Shown: positions 44,775-54,522, counted from the stretch's first letter. The stretch: DNA of 64,000 nt from Lysinibacillus cavernae (GCF_009724685.1 NZ_WMEF01000002.1:62001-126000), one strand, 5' to 3'. The notes: generated by a model from the sequence alone, not told the origin. Program-made: numbers and translations.

Positions 44775-45461
44775 ATGGACACGATATTACAATTTAAAAA
44801 TCTATCATACTATTATCAAAGTAATAACAAGAAGAATACTTTATTAGAAAATGTAAGCTTTACCTTTGAAACAGGCTGTTTCTATAGCATTTTAGGACCT
44901 TCTGGTTCAGGAAAAACAACAGCACTCAGTTTAGCAAGTGGGTTAGATAACCCAAAAGAAGGACATGTGCTCTACAAGGGAAAAGATATACGGAAAATTG
45001 GTTTAGATAAATATAGAAATAAATATGTTTCGATAATCTTTCAATCATATAATCTCATTACGTATATGACGGCTCTTCAAAATGTCGTCACGGCAATGGA
45101 AATTACAGGGGTTAACATAAAAGATAAAAAGAGAAGAGCTCTTGAGTTATTAGAAATGGTTGGCTTATCGGAAATCGAAGCAAAAAGAAAGGTTTTACAG
45201 CTTAGTGGCGGTCAACAACAGCGTGTAGCTATTGCTCGTGCACTGTCTTGTGAAGTAGATTTACTAATTGCGGATGAACCAACTGGTAATCTAGATGAGA
45301 AAACTTCAGATGAAATTGTGAAATTGTTCAAAGAACTAGCTCATAAAGAAAATAAATGTATCATCGTTGTTACGCATTCACAGGAAGTCGCTAAACAGTC
45401 TGATAAGGTAGTTTATCTTGAACAACGAAATTTGGTTTGTAAAAATTTAAAGAAGAACTAA
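44775..45461 (+). CDS. ABC transporter ATP-binding protein (LolD/MacB type)
   Basis: The 228-residue ATPase has Walker A GPSGSGKTT, Q-loop FQSYNLITYMT, signature LSGGQQQRVAIARAL, Walker B LLIADEPTGNLDEKT and the switch His in VVTHSQE. AGGAGG inside the frame of an upstream ATG (44757) points to ATG 44775 as start. It pairs with the permease just upstream. Confidence 0.93.
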   Translation: MDTILQFKNLSYYYQSNNKKNTLLENVSFTFETGCFYSILGPSGSGKTTALSLASGLDNPKEGHVLYKGKDIRKIGLDKYRNKYVSIIFQSYNLITYMTALQNVVTAMEITGVNIKDKKRRALELLEMVGLSEIEAKRKVLQLSGGQQQRVAIARALSCEVDLLIADEPTGNLDEKTSDEIVKLFKELAHKENKCIIVVTHSQEVAKQSDKVVYLEQRNLVCKNLKKN

Positions 45462-45496
45462 CAATATAGCTGAAATTTTAAATGGGAGTGAAAAAA

Positions 45497-45811
45497 ATGT
45501 GGACGAAAATCGCAGCATCCATTGGCTTAGTATCAATCGGAATAGCAATTGGCTTATTTGCGAACTTGATGAACTCAGGTGGAAACTTGGATCAAAATGA
45601 AACCAATATGTACCAAGATCATAATACGTATTCAGAAGATAAAATTCCAGATCAGCGGCAGTGGGAATCTCCGAATCCAAGAGGGGAAATGACGCCAGAA
45701 CAGAGGGAGGAGTTCTCCTCAAAACCAGATGAATGGACACCAGAACAGAGGGATCCTTTCTCATCTAATTCAGAAGAAGATATGATACAAGGCTCTACAT
45801 CTCCAAATTAA
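45497..45811 (+). CDS. Small anchored protein with repeated TPEQR motif
   Basis: The 104-residue product has an N-terminal helix (IAASIGLVSIGIAIGLFANLM) and a disordered acidic outside tail that contains two near repeats, MTPEQREEFSSKPDE and WTPEQRDPFSSNSEE. GGGAGTG eight bases before ATG 45497 supports this start. It is the third gene of the ABC operon and may be an accessory or sensor subunit. A long terminator follows. Confidence 0.65.
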   Translation: MWTKIAASIGLVSIGIAIGLFANLMNSGGNLDQNETNMYQDHNTYSEDKIPDQRQWESPNPRGEMTPEQREEFSSKPDEWTPEQRDPFSSNSEEDMIQGSTSPN

Positions 45812-45865
45812 TGCATTAAATGTATAGCTGAATTGTACCCTAAATAGAAGTGAAAAATAACATAC

Positions 45866-45923
45866 ATTCCCCCTAGGATAAACAGGTGAAATTTAATACA
45901 TGTTTATCTTAGGGGGAATTTTG
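45866..45923 (+). terminator. Terminator of the ABC operon
   Basis: ATTCCCCCTAGGATAAACA and TGTTTATCTTAGGGGGAAT form a long stem with one or two mismatches, then TTTTG. Confidence 0.8.
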
Positions 45924-45977
45924 TGAAATTAATTAAACTCTTTATGTAAGAAATCTACCAGTATAGATTTTTATATG

Positions 45978-46064
45978 CTAAAGGATGAAAATGCTACAAA
46001 TAAACCATATAACGACAAAAAAGAATCCATCTTTTTTACCAAATGGATTTCTATTTTGAATCAT
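45978..46064 (-). CDS. Possible tiny membrane peptide, or frameshifted end of the adjacent gene
   Basis: A 28-codon frame (MIQNRNPFGKKDGFF...) ends in a hydrophobic helix. It lies 14 bp after the stop of the 53-residue gene on the same strand and may be its continuation in another frame, in which case the two pieces are one broken gene. Confidence 0.35.
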   Translation of the reverse strand: MIQNRNPFGKKDGFFFVVIWFICSIFIL

Positions 46065-46078
46065 ATTGAAAAATACGT

Positions 46079-46240
46079 CTAAGAGACTATACTCATTGCC
46101 ATGTTAACAAGTGACGTCAAACACTTAAAGAAGATATCCTCTGCTCCTAATGCTTTAAGTGATACATATGTTAAACACGTACACAATAACAACATAAATA
46201 CGACCAAAAACAACACTGGAAGTAGATTAAATTTATACAT
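46079..46240 (-). CDS. Small two-helix membrane protein, 53 residues
   Basis: Reading leftward, AAGGAGA eight bases before ATG 46240 leads a 53-codon frame. The product begins MYKFNLLPVLFLVVFMLLLC and has a second, weaker hydrophobic part near the end. It lies between the ABC operon and the two-component genes, pointing the other way. It is too short for many gene finders. Its role could be regulatory, but no homolog is recognised. Confidence 0.55.
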   Translation of the reverse strand: MYKFNLLPVLFLVVFMLLLCTCLTYVSLKALGAEDIFFKCLTSLVNMAMSIVS

Positions 46241-46548
46241 AAAAGCTTCTCCTTAGTTGAATAAGTTGAAAGAAAACGGCTATATAGACTTATCAATCTA
46301 GAAGGCCCATTCTATTTAATAAAATGAATTTTCTTCCTAACAACTAATGTACATGACCAATCTGGTATTTGTGTGGAGATATTGAGGTGTTTATGTAGAG
46401 AAATTGTTCTTCTTGATGTTACAAAACAAAGTCGTTAAGAAGCTCCATCTTTGTAAAGGAAGGTTGTTTAATATAATTTTAAAATGTGAAATATCTTCAC
46501 ATAAACTACAAATTGAGCGGTTATAATGGCTACGAGGGGGATCTATCG

Positions 46549-47211
46549 ATGAACTATCATATTCTTGTAGTAGAAGACGATTTAGAAATTCAAGAATTAA
46601 TTAAACAGTTTTTAATGACACAAAATTATTCTATAGAGATTGCATCAGATGGGTTAGAGGGAATGAAACGATTTAATACGCAAGCCTTTGATTTAATTCT
46701 TCTGGATGTCATGATGCCAAACCTTAACGGGTTTGAAGTGGCCAAAATGATCCGAAGTGAGTCAAGTATACCAATTATTATGTTAACCGCTTTAGAAGAA
46801 GAACAAGATCAAATGAAAGGCTTTGACCTAGGGATAGACGATTATATAACAAAGCCATTTTCATTTCATGTGCTGATTAGACGAGTACAAGCGGTTCTAA
46901 GAAGAAGTAATAATAAAAATAGAGTTAATCATTTGAATTTTAATGAACTTAATGTCGATTGTGACGGATATAAAGCCTATGTCAATAAGGTAGAAATACC
47001 GTTAACAACAAAAGAATTCGAAATTCTACAACTACTACTTCAAAATGAAAAAAAGGTGCTAACTAGAGAAATCATCATTGAAAAAATATGGGGATATGAT
47101 TATTCAGGAGAAACACGAATGATTGACACACATATAAAAAATTTAAGAAAAAAATTAACTATACCCTACATTAAAACAGTCAAGGGTATTGGATACAAAA
47201 TCGATGAATAG
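46549..47211 (+). CDS. OmpR-family response regulator
   Basis: The 220-residue product starts MNYHILVVEDDLEIQEL behind GGGGGATC. The receiver domain has the acidic pocket (EDD), the phosphorylation Asp in LILLDVMMPNLNG and the switch Thr/Lys (MLTALEE, YITKPFS). The C-terminal winged helix ends with the TRMIDTHIKNLRKKL recognition region. Upstream in-frame codons from 46486 overlap the CACATAAACT motif, so the later ATG is preferred. It is paired with the kinase gene that follows. Confidence 0.92.
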   Translation: MNYHILVVEDDLEIQELIKQFLMTQNYSIEIASDGLEGMKRFNTQAFDLILLDVMMPNLNGFEVAKMIRSESSIPIIMLTALEEEQDQMKGFDLGIDDYITKPFSFHVLIRRVQAVLRRSNNKNRVNHLNFNELNVDCDGYKAYVNKVEIPLTTKEFEILQLLLQNEKKVLTREIIIEKIWGYDYSGETRMIDTHIKNLRKKLTIPYIKTVKGIGYKIDE

Positions 47212-48649
47212 GATTGTACACATCATGAAGATGAAAAAAATAACCTATAAGCTCTTTATGATTACCTCTCTCATATTGTTATCTTTTGCCGTCCTGATTT
47301 ATTTAATATTATACTTCTTTCTTCCAACATTTTATGAACAATATAAAACCAATCAGCTCCAATCTGGAATAGAAAAAATAATCCATAATTCTAAAGATTT
47401 ACAATTGCACAATGCGACACCTCTTTTTGAGGACTACATCAAAAATAATAATGCCTTCATTTTCCTACAAAATAAAGAAGGAACGATTATCTATTCGCCT
47501 ACTTTTATGATGCAGGGGATTACGCAATCACCAAATCTTACTGCGAAAGCAGCATTAATAAAGAATGAAGAAACGCTTACGAATGCATTTTCTGTTACTT
47601 TGCCAATTGAATTTCTAGATGAGGATAATTTAACGGTTACTGTACTTGCGACATTTCAGCCTATTGATGAAGCGTCACAAGTTTTAGTACGTTTTCTCCC
47701 ATATATAAGTATCATTGTAGTGTGTATTGGATTGGGGAGTGCCTATTTATATTCAAGATTCATTACAAAACCGCTCATTTATATAAATGAGGGTGCGCAA
47801 AAGATGGCAAACCTGGATTTTTCCGAACACATCGTAGTTCGATCAAATGACGAATTAGAGGAATTATCCAATAGCTTGAATGAGATGTCGAATAATTTGC
47901 AACAAACAATGATTGATTTACAAATAGCTAATGAACAATTAAAAGATGATATTGAAAGAGAAAGAAAAATTGAAACAAAACGTCGAGAATTTTTCGCAAC
48001 GATTGCACATGAATTAAAAACGCCTCTCACTGTAATGAAGGGATATATAGAAGGAATGATTTATCATATCGGCCCTTATCAAGATCGTGATGTCTATTTA
48101 GAAAAAAACCACAAAATAATTGAAAGAATGGAGCAATTGGTTCGAGAGATATTGAGTATGTCTAAACTAGAACAAGATACCTTTAAACTGCAATTGGAAG
48201 AAGTTAAAGTTTTAGAATTATTTGATTCGGTAACAAAGGATCTCGGTTTTTTTGCTTCTGAAAAAGACATTCAGATCATAAAACAAATTTCTCCTTTCAT
48301 GTATATAAGGACAGATCGTGACTTATTAGAAAAAGCCTTTAAAAACATTATCCATAATGCGATTATGTATTCGCCGCAAGGAGAAACAGTATTGATAGAG
48401 GTAACTGAGTTTCCAAAAGAAAATCAGGTTCAAATAAAAGTAATTAATACAGGTGTCAAAATCAAAGAAGAAGAAATCCAACAATTGTTCGAGCCATTTT
48501 ATCGAATCGAAAAATCCAGAAATAGAGATACTGGTGGAAGTGGACTAGGTTTATATATTGTAAAACAAGTTTTTGAATCCCTTTCGATCATTTATTCAAT
48601 GAAAAATACAGAAGAGGGCATTCAGTTTATAGTTACTATACCTAAATGA
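47204..48649 (+). CDS. Membrane sensor histidine kinase
   Basis: The 481-residue protein has a first helix (residues about 17-40), an outside sensor domain of about 120 residues, a second helix (FLPYISIIVVCIGLGSAYLY), HAMP and the HisKA box FFATIAHELKTPLTV with the phospho-His. The ATPase domain shows NIIHNAIMYS (N box), NTGVKI and GGSGLGLYIVKQ. The ATG at 47204 overlaps the regulator's stop (GATGAATAG); ATG 47225 is an alternative. It likely responds to an envelope signal linked to the upstream ABC transporter. Confidence 0.9.
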   Translation: MNRIVHIMKMKKITYKLFMITSLILLSFAVLIYLILYFFLPTFYEQYKTNQLQSGIEKIIHNSKDLQLHNATPLFEDYIKNNNAFIFLQNKEGTIIYSPTFMMQGITQSPNLTAKAALIKNEETLTNAFSVTLPIEFLDEDNLTVTVLATFQPIDEASQVLVRFLPYISIIVVCIGLGSAYLYSRFITKPLIYINEGAQKMANLDFSEHIVVRSNDELEELSNSLNEMSNNLQQTMIDLQIANEQLKDDIERERKIETKRREFFATIAHELKTPLTVMKGYIEGMIYHIGPYQDRDVYLEKNHKIIERMEQLVREILSMSKLEQDTFKLQLEEVKVLELFDSVTKDLGFFASEKDIQIIKQISPFMYIRTDRDLLEKAFKNIIHNAIMYSPQGETVLIEVTEFPKENQVQIKVINTGVKIKEEEIQQLFEPFYRIEKSRNRDTGGSGLGLYIVKQVFESLSIIYSMKNTEEGIQFIVTIPK

Positions 48650-48819
48650 ATAAGGAATAAACTGCACATTAAAGCACACTAACTGTCTCAAGTATTCTTT
48701 GAGTATCCGGCAACTTCAAAAGGTACTTGAGTAAGAAGGTGTCGGGAGTGCTATGAACCTCTATACGACTAAAGTGCTATAAAACATGTTAAGAAGGCCA
48801 AAGTGAAAAGAGCTAACAA

Positions 48820-49100
48820 AATAATTGCAATGAAACAAGTGGGTTGTGCTAAAAGGAGCCACTTCAGCCTGTCGACAAAAGGGATCGAGAAGTACAATTT
48901 CGATGCCTTTTGTTATTTTTGAAACTTCTCCGGCGAAATGGCTTTTCTTCCATGTTCCTAACTATCTATATGTAACTCTAATTGAAGTTTTTTTTCATAA
49001 GCCCTTGTTTGTTTTCGCACAACGCTTTAAATACCTTCGTTTATTAGTAATTGCTTTCTCATGTATAGCATCAAGTAAATGAAAACGAAGCAATGACATA
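48820..49100 (-). pseudogene. Possible transposase relic
   Basis: On the minus strand, pieces such as LLDAIHEKAITNKRRYLKR, then AYEKKLQLELHID, a stop, and EHGRKAISPEKF read like the charged linker of an IS1182- or IS4-like transposase (YExxLxxEIxxDxxxHGKK). Several stops and frameshifts interrupt it. The assignment is weak. The rest of 48650-49340 has no gene I can support. Confidence 0.3.
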
Positions 49101-49341
49101 AAATATCACATCAATAACTATGAACATGAATAACATACAGAAGTTTCTCAAGTGCACGATTCTATTTTTATCTCTTTGTAATAATTTATCGTCACACCGC
49201 ATCACAAATCAATAAACTAGTAAATGTGGTACAAGAAACAATGTCTTCTCTACACTTTTACCTAGTTCAATGGTTTATATTGCCATATAGGTCTTTAGAC
49301 AGTTGAGTCATTTCTATCTTTCCTATAGTATGTAATTATTA

Positions 49342-49433
49342 TTGAAAATGATAATCATTATCAATATTTTATCAATCCAGTCTTTCTACTTTGGAAGACT
49401 AATTTTTTTAACAGTGAGTGATAATCATTATCA
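49342..49433 (+). promoter_or_regulatory. asb operon promoter with two Fur boxes
   Basis: TTGAAA (49342-49347) and TATTTT (49365-49370) are 17 bp apart, and the spacer contains GATAATCATTATC, a Fur box. A second, perfect TGATAATCATTATCA lies at 49419-49433, about 40 bp before the asbA start. Both predict repression by iron-loaded Fur. Confidence 0.88.
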
Positions 49434-49473
49434 TTTGATAGGGAGAAGGCTCTGTGAAAGGATGGTTAATTAC

Positions 49474-51297
49474 ATGCAACAGGTTGCTAAACAGATAGCA
49501 GAAAATGCTACGTTTCAGGCGTTTATGAATTGTTATATACGAGAGGTGAGTAGCGGACATTGGGTCAGAAAGGAGGAGTGGATAAAAGAACAGCGACTAA
49601 CTAACCTCGTAACAGAGGAACATATGTTAGAGATGGAGTTGCCAATACAAAACATACGCTTTGCATTTGGCATGGAATACAAATCTCTTGTTGGAAGACA
49701 TCTATTTGGTGTCTCGTTGAAGTATTGTACGAAACAAAAACAATGGCTTGTCGAAGATAAATTAACGATACTCATCACGTTTATTCAGGAACTACATTTT
49801 ATGGCTAAGGCGGATGGATGTCATGGACTTTCTTCCCATTTTGATGAGCTCATTCTTCGCATAATTGAGAGCTATCAAACGATGGCAAATTATATTGAAA
49901 AGCGTTTGGAAGATAAGAAACAAAATGAAGAAAACTCTACATTTATTGATGCTGAGCAGTCTCTCTTACTTGGACATTGGCTTCATCCGACACCTAAAAG
50001 CAGACAAGGGATGCCAGATTGGCAACAAACGAGTTTTGCTCCAGAGTTACAAGGTTCTTTCCAACTTCACTATTTTCGTGTCGACCGTAAAAATGTGAAG
50101 GAGTCGTCTATATTAGAAAAAAGTGCGAGTGAACACATTTCTCAATCTTTAATAAAATCACAACCTGAATTTGTTATGTCAGAGAAGGATTGCCTCATTC
50201 CGATGCATCCGCTTCAAGCACAGTGGCTTTTACAACAACAGTATGTAAAAGAAGCAATTGCTGAAGGATGGATAAAATACGAAGGTGCGCTTGGGGCGTT
50301 TTATACAGCAACCTCTTCGATAAGAACGGTATATAGTTCAAATGAGGAAATGATGTATAAGTTTTCAATTCCTGTGAAAATAACAAATTCATTGAGGGTG
50401 ACTAGAACGCATGAATTAAAAGCTGGAATTGTTATGGCTCGGTTAATGAATAAGATTGATTTCTTACAGAACCATCCATCTTTCCGGATGATTGATGACC
50501 CAGCCTATATGACTGTAGAGTTCCCAAATCAGACGGAATCAGGGTTTGAGGTTATTTTTCGCTCAAACGTATTTCCTAAGGGACATGATGATGGAATCTG
50601 CATGATCGCTACTCTTGTGCAAGAGCCCCTGCCAAATGAAAAATCAAAATTGTGTCAGCTCATCATGAAAATCGCTCAATCGGAATTACGATCAGTAGAG
50701 AGCGTAAGCTTAGAGTGGTTTAAAGTCTACTGGAAGTGTTCTATTGAATCATTATTAAGATTATACGATGAGAATGGGATAGCTCTCGAAGCACATCAGC
50801 AAAATAGTCTGTTAAATATTTCTTCAGGTTATCCAACTACTTATTATTATCGTGATAACCAAGGATATTACTTATCAAAAACATATAAAGAAGTACTTCT
50901 TTCAATAGAGCCTTCTTTACATGAAACAGAAGAGCTTTTTTACGAGGATGCCCTTATTCACGATAGATTTACATATTATTTGTTTATGAATCAATTGTTT
51001 CCCGTTATTTCCCGATTTGGAGCAGATCAGCTAATCGATGAAAAAATTCTTTTGAAGTGGTCTATCGATCAACTGCACTTATTAGAAAAAGAATTTACAG
51101 GCTTCGGGAAGGCGTTTGTTCATAACATTCTGAAACAAGAGGAGCTTGCGTTCAAAGCAAATTTATTAACAAGGTTTCATGATGTAGATGAACTAGAAGC
51201 AGAACTTGAACAAGCGGTATACACGAAAATTCCAAATCCGTTCATTCTTCAGTATGAGGAGGCAGAATATGAAGCAGCTACAGCCCTCAGCTTCTAA
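49474..51297 (+). CDS. asbA: AsbA, citrate-spermidine ligase (IucA/IucC family) for petrobactin
   Basis: AsbA is an NRPS-independent siderophore synthetase that couples citrate to spermidine. The product of about 607 residues keeps the family's ATP and citrate motifs: SLLLGHWLHPTPKSRQG (residues about 165-180), MHPLQAQWLLQQ, ATSSIRTVYSS, the KITNSLRVTR segment and EAHQQNSLL near residue 430. The start MQQVAKQIAENATFQAFMNCY parallels B. anthracis AsbA (from memory MKHAKQIAEHATIQSF). ATG 49462 is an alternative; the frame further upstream covers the Fur boxes. asbB overlaps its end by 29 bp. Confidence 0.92.
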   Translation: MQQVAKQIAENATFQAFMNCYIREVSSGHWVRKEEWIKEQRLTNLVTEEHMLEMELPIQNIRFAFGMEYKSLVGRHLFGVSLKYCTKQKQWLVEDKLTILITFIQELHFMAKADGCHGLSSHFDELILRIIESYQTMANYIEKRLEDKKQNEENSTFIDAEQSLLLGHWLHPTPKSRQGMPDWQQTSFAPELQGSFQLHYFRVDRKNVKESSILEKSASEHISQSLIKSQPEFVMSEKDCLIPMHPLQAQWLLQQQYVKEAIAEGWIKYEGALGAFYTATSSIRTVYSSNEEMMYKFSIPVKITNSLRVTRTHELKAGIVMARLMNKIDFLQNHPSFRMIDDPAYMTVEFPNQTESGFEVIFRSNVFPKGHDDGICMIATLVQEPLPNEKSKLCQLIMKIAQSELRSVESVSLEWFKVYWKCSIESLLRLYDENGIALEAHQQNSLLNISSGYPTTYYYRDNQGYYLSKTYKEVLLSIEPSLHETEELFYEDALIHDRFTYYLFMNQLFPVISRFGADQLIDEKILLKWSIDQLHLLEKEFTGFGKAFVHNILKQEELAFKANLLTRFHDVDELEAELEQAVYTKIPNPFILQYEEAEYEAATALSF

Positions 51298-53020
51298 ACA
51301 AGGAGAGCTACGTGTAAGGCGGCAACTTGTAGAAGCTATGATTTTTGAAGGACTCATCAACTATGAAGAAACACGTCTAGATAACTGGACTTCAATTCTT
51401 ACGCTTGTTGGACAGAAATGCACCTATCGTTGTGAAGGAAAAAGAATGGCATTTGATCGCATCCGAATAAAGGGAGACAGTGTTTTTCTAATAGGAAAAG
51501 ATGAAACGTTACTAGAAGCAACACTTGAGGATCTAGTAGATGAATTACTTTCGACTCGTAAAGACAAAGATCGTTTGCTGAAAGAACTTCATTTAACGAG
51601 TAAGCTTTGTCAATGGAATGATCATCATCTCCAAATGCCGATGTCGAGAAGAAATTCGAGCTATGAAGAATTAGAATCAGAAATCATTGAAGGACATCCC
51701 TATCATCCTTGTTTTAAATCCAGAACAGGTTTTACGATCGACGACCATCATGACTATGGGCCTGAGGCAAAGCAATCATTTACCCTTAGATGGGTTGCAG
51801 TGAGAAGAAGCTACGTACGAATCACTGTTCTTGAAGAAGAGAACTTTTGGAAAAAAGAGCTAGGGCATTTGCTGTGGGAAGACCTTCTAGCAAAGCTTGC
51901 GGTATTCGGTGGAACATTTGAGAAATATACGTTTTTACCTGTTCATCCTTGGCAATGGCATAACATGAAACAGGAACTAGTTGAATTAATTGAGCAAAAA
52001 GATTTAATACCACTAAATGTGAAAGGTGATTATTACAGGGCAACCCAATCAGTGCGAACATTATGGAATTGTTCAAATCCTGAAAAGGCGCAATTAAAAT
52101 GCTCGATGAATATGGTGAATACTTCTTCATTACGAAAGTTACATTCGCATGCTGTTTGTGCAGCTCCTCATATTTCGGCATGGCTTAAACAGGTGATTCA
52201 ATTAGACGCCTATTTACAAAAGGAAGCATCTCTTATTGTACTGGAAGAATATGCAGGAATTATTTTTGAACCGAATGCAAAAAAGCATAGTAGCAAACTA
52301 GAAGGTCAGCTTGGCACCATTTGGCGAGAAAATGTGCGCTCGTATATGAAGGATGAAGAGGAAGCGGTACCTTTTACGGTATTAATGATGATGGAGATCG
52401 ATGGGCGTCCATTTATTGATGATTGGCTTTGCCGATATGGAACGGAGGAGTGGATAAAACGCTTGATCGAAGTGAGTGTTATTCCTGTGTGGCACTTGCT
52501 TGTCGCTCACGGTATTACTGTTGAGGCCCATGCGCAAAATATGATTTTATTACATCAAAATGGGTGGCCAACTCGGGTTGTACTGAGGGATTTCCATGAC
52601 AGTATCGAATATATGGAAGAATTCATTGCTGACAGAAGCCTCGTTCCAGACTTTGAAACGATACACGAACGATTTAAAGATGCACCTGTCGATCAATATT
52701 ATTGGATGTCTTCTGTAGAGGCTTTACGAGAGTTAGTAATGGATACACTATTCGTATTTCATTTAAGTGAACTATCTTATTTGCTAGAAGAGCACTATGG
52801 ATTTGCAGAAACACATTTTTGGCATCAAGTACAGGACGGCATACAGAAGCACGTTGAACGCTTTCCATCGTTAAGCGCAAGAAATGAACAGCTTCAGCAT
52901 ACTAGCACACATATTTATGTTGAATCTTTGCTAACAAAAAAACTTCAAAATCAAGACGAAGGTAATTTTCGACATATCGTCAGCAATACGTTGGCGCAAG
53001 CAGATAAAAAGGGGAAATGA
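51269..53020 (+). CDS. asbB: AsbB, siderophore synthetase (IucA/IucC family) for petrobactin
   Basis: AsbB is the second NIS synthetase; it adds the second spermidine arm to the citrate intermediate. The 583-residue product has EGHPYHPCFKSRTGFT, PVHPWQWHNMK, ATQSVRTLWN, CSMNMVNTSSLRKL and HGITVEAHAQNMI, all conserved in the family. ATG 51269 has GAGGAGG six bases upstream and lies inside the asbA 3' end; the frame open from 51206 is not the start. The stop overlaps the asbC start (ATGA). Confidence 0.93.
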   Translation: MKQLQPSASKQGELRVRRQLVEAMIFEGLINYEETRLDNWTSILTLVGQKCTYRCEGKRMAFDRIRIKGDSVFLIGKDETLLEATLEDLVDELLSTRKDKDRLLKELHLTSKLCQWNDHHLQMPMSRRNSSYEELESEIIEGHPYHPCFKSRTGFTIDDHHDYGPEAKQSFTLRWVAVRRSYVRITVLEEENFWKKELGHLLWEDLLAKLAVFGGTFEKYTFLPVHPWQWHNMKQELVELIEQKDLIPLNVKGDYYRATQSVRTLWNCSNPEKAQLKCSMNMVNTSSLRKLHSHAVCAAPHISAWLKQVIQLDAYLQKEASLIVLEEYAGIIFEPNAKKHSSKLEGQLGTIWRENVRSYMKDEEEAVPFTVLMMMEIDGRPFIDDWLCRYGTEEWIKRLIEVSVIPVWHLLVAHGITVEAHAQNMILLHQNGWPTRVVLRDFHDSIEYMEEFIADRSLVPDFETIHERFKDAPVDQYYWMSSVEALRELVMDTLFVFHLSELSYLLEEHYGFAETHFWHQVQDGIQKHVERFPSLSARNEQLQHTSTHIYVESLLTKKLQNQDEGNFRHIVSNTLAQADKKGK

Positions 53021-54255
53021 TGATGTTTTATGTCAATGATCAATTTTATACAGTGGAAGCTATCGAGAAGCAATTTGAACTATATGAAAGCTTACCTCAT
53101 CTAAGGGAGTGTAACAATCGCAGACTAGCTATTTGTACGGAGGATACTTTCCAATATATAGCTCTTTGTTTATACATTCGTGAAAAAGGTGGATCAGTTG
53201 TCCCAATCCATCCAGCCACGCCAAAAGAGGGAGCTGTGCGGCTTGCATCTTCAGCAGGTAGTCATCTGTTGTTGTTCCAATCGATTGATACTTTCATCGA
53301 ACTGTCCAATCTTTCAAATAACCAAGAGGGCGTATTAGTTCAAATGAGCTCAGGTACTACAGGCGCTCCGAAATGCATTGAACGAACGTGGAGTTCCGTG
53401 GAAAAAGAGATTGAAAGTTATGTGACGATGTTACCTGTCGATTCCTTGACAACTTCTGTTGTTGCTTGTCCAGTTACTCATTCTTATGGATTCATTTGTG
53501 GTGTTTTGGCTTGCATCAGTAGGGGAGCAAAGCCGGTTATTATTACGAATAATAATCCTAAATATATTTTGAAAAAGCTAAAAGAATATCCTAAACACAT
53601 ACTCTATGGGGCTCCAGCGTTACTTTATACATTAAGTCGATTATTACCGCTTGGTGAACAATTGGATCGTGTAATGACGTCAGGAACTTTGATGCCGCTT
53701 AGCTGGCTGACATCATTAAGAGAGAAATCTCGCCAAGTACTTCAGCAGTATGGATGCTCTGAAGCCGGATGTGTTGCGATTCACCCGAATGTCGAAGATC
53801 CGAAAGAAATGGGTTACCCCCTTCCTCATGTGAAGGTGACAGCAGGTGACAAACAAACACCGAGCGAAATTATCATTGAATTGTCTACACAAACGATTTA
53901 TACGAAAGATCTTGGTTATATAGAAGATAATGTTCTTTGTTTTCTTGCAAGAATCGATGACACGATTAATGTAGCAGGCTTGAACGTGTATCCGCAAGAA
54001 GTTGAAACCGTGTTAATGGATGACCCAAGAATAGTCGAAGCAGTCGTATATAAAAAACAAGACAATCTATCAGGAGAGCGGGTATGCGCACTCTATGTGT
54101 CTACTGAACCAATCGATAATATGGAGCTAAGAGAATGGTGCCGGAAATTTCTAGCTCCACATCAAATTCCGATAGAGTTTGTGCCTGTTCAAGAAATTGA
54201 AAAGCTGCCTAATGGAAAAGTAAGTAGAAAAAAACTTGGAGGCATACTAGTATGA
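53017..54255 (+). CDS. asbC: AsbC, 3,4-dihydroxybenzoate-AMP ligase
   Basis: AsbC activates 3,4-dihydroxybenzoate as the adenylate and loads it on AsbD. The 412-residue ANL-family enzyme has the P-loop VQMSSGTTGAPKCIE, the A5-like QQYGCSEAGCVAI and the terminal LPNGKVSRKKL with the catalytic lysine. It is shorter than NRPS adenylation domains, as expected for this stand-alone family. It overlaps asbB and asbD by four bases each. Confidence 0.92.
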   Translation: MMMFYVNDQFYTVEAIEKQFELYESLPHLRECNNRRLAICTEDTFQYIALCLYIREKGGSVVPIHPATPKEGAVRLASSAGSHLLLFQSIDTFIELSNLSNNQEGVLVQMSSGTTGAPKCIERTWSSVEKEIESYVTMLPVDSLTTSVVACPVTHSYGFICGVLACISRGAKPVIITNNNPKYILKKLKEYPKHILYGAPALLYTLSRLLPLGEQLDRVMTSGTLMPLSWLTSLREKSRQVLQQYGCSEAGCVAIHPNVEDPKEMGYPLPHVKVTAGDKQTPSEIIIELSTQTIYTKDLGYIEDNVLCFLARIDDTINVAGLNVYPQEVETVLMDDPRIVEAVVYKKQDNLSGERVCALYVSTEPIDNMELREWCRKFLAPHQIPIEFVPVQEIEKLPNGKVSRKKLGGILV

Positions 54256-54509
54256 CGCGACAACAATTGATCCAGAGCATCTATGATATTATGGAAAATT
54301 CTTTAGAGTTGCAGACACTGTCTTCTTTCAATGAAGATGCCCGATTAAATGAGGACTTATATATGGATTCCATTATGGTTCTTCAACTGATTCTTCATAT
54401 AGAGTTGGATCTTGGCATTGCCATTCCCGATGAGATTCTTGTTCCTAAAGATTTCAAAACAGTAGGAACACTAGCAAGCTTTTTAGAAAAACAACAAAAG
54501 GTAGAATAA
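54252..54509 (+). CDS. asbD: AsbD, aryl carrier protein
   Basis: This 85-residue carrier protein has the phosphopantetheine attachment serine in LYMDSIMVLQLIL and the usual four-helix pattern. It holds the 3,4-dihydroxybenzoyl group for AsbE. ATGA overlap with asbC; 13 bp separate it from asbE. Confidence 0.92.
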   Translation: MTRQQLIQSIYDIMENSLELQTLSSFNEDARLNEDLYMDSIMVLQLILHIELDLGIAIPDEILVPKDFKTVGTLASFLEKQQKVE

Positions 54510-54522
54510 TCGGAGGCCAAAA

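Noticed and set aside
48846..49082. 78-codon plus-strand frame
   Set aside because: Composition and position fit the antisense of a decayed transposase-like gene; no ribosome site.
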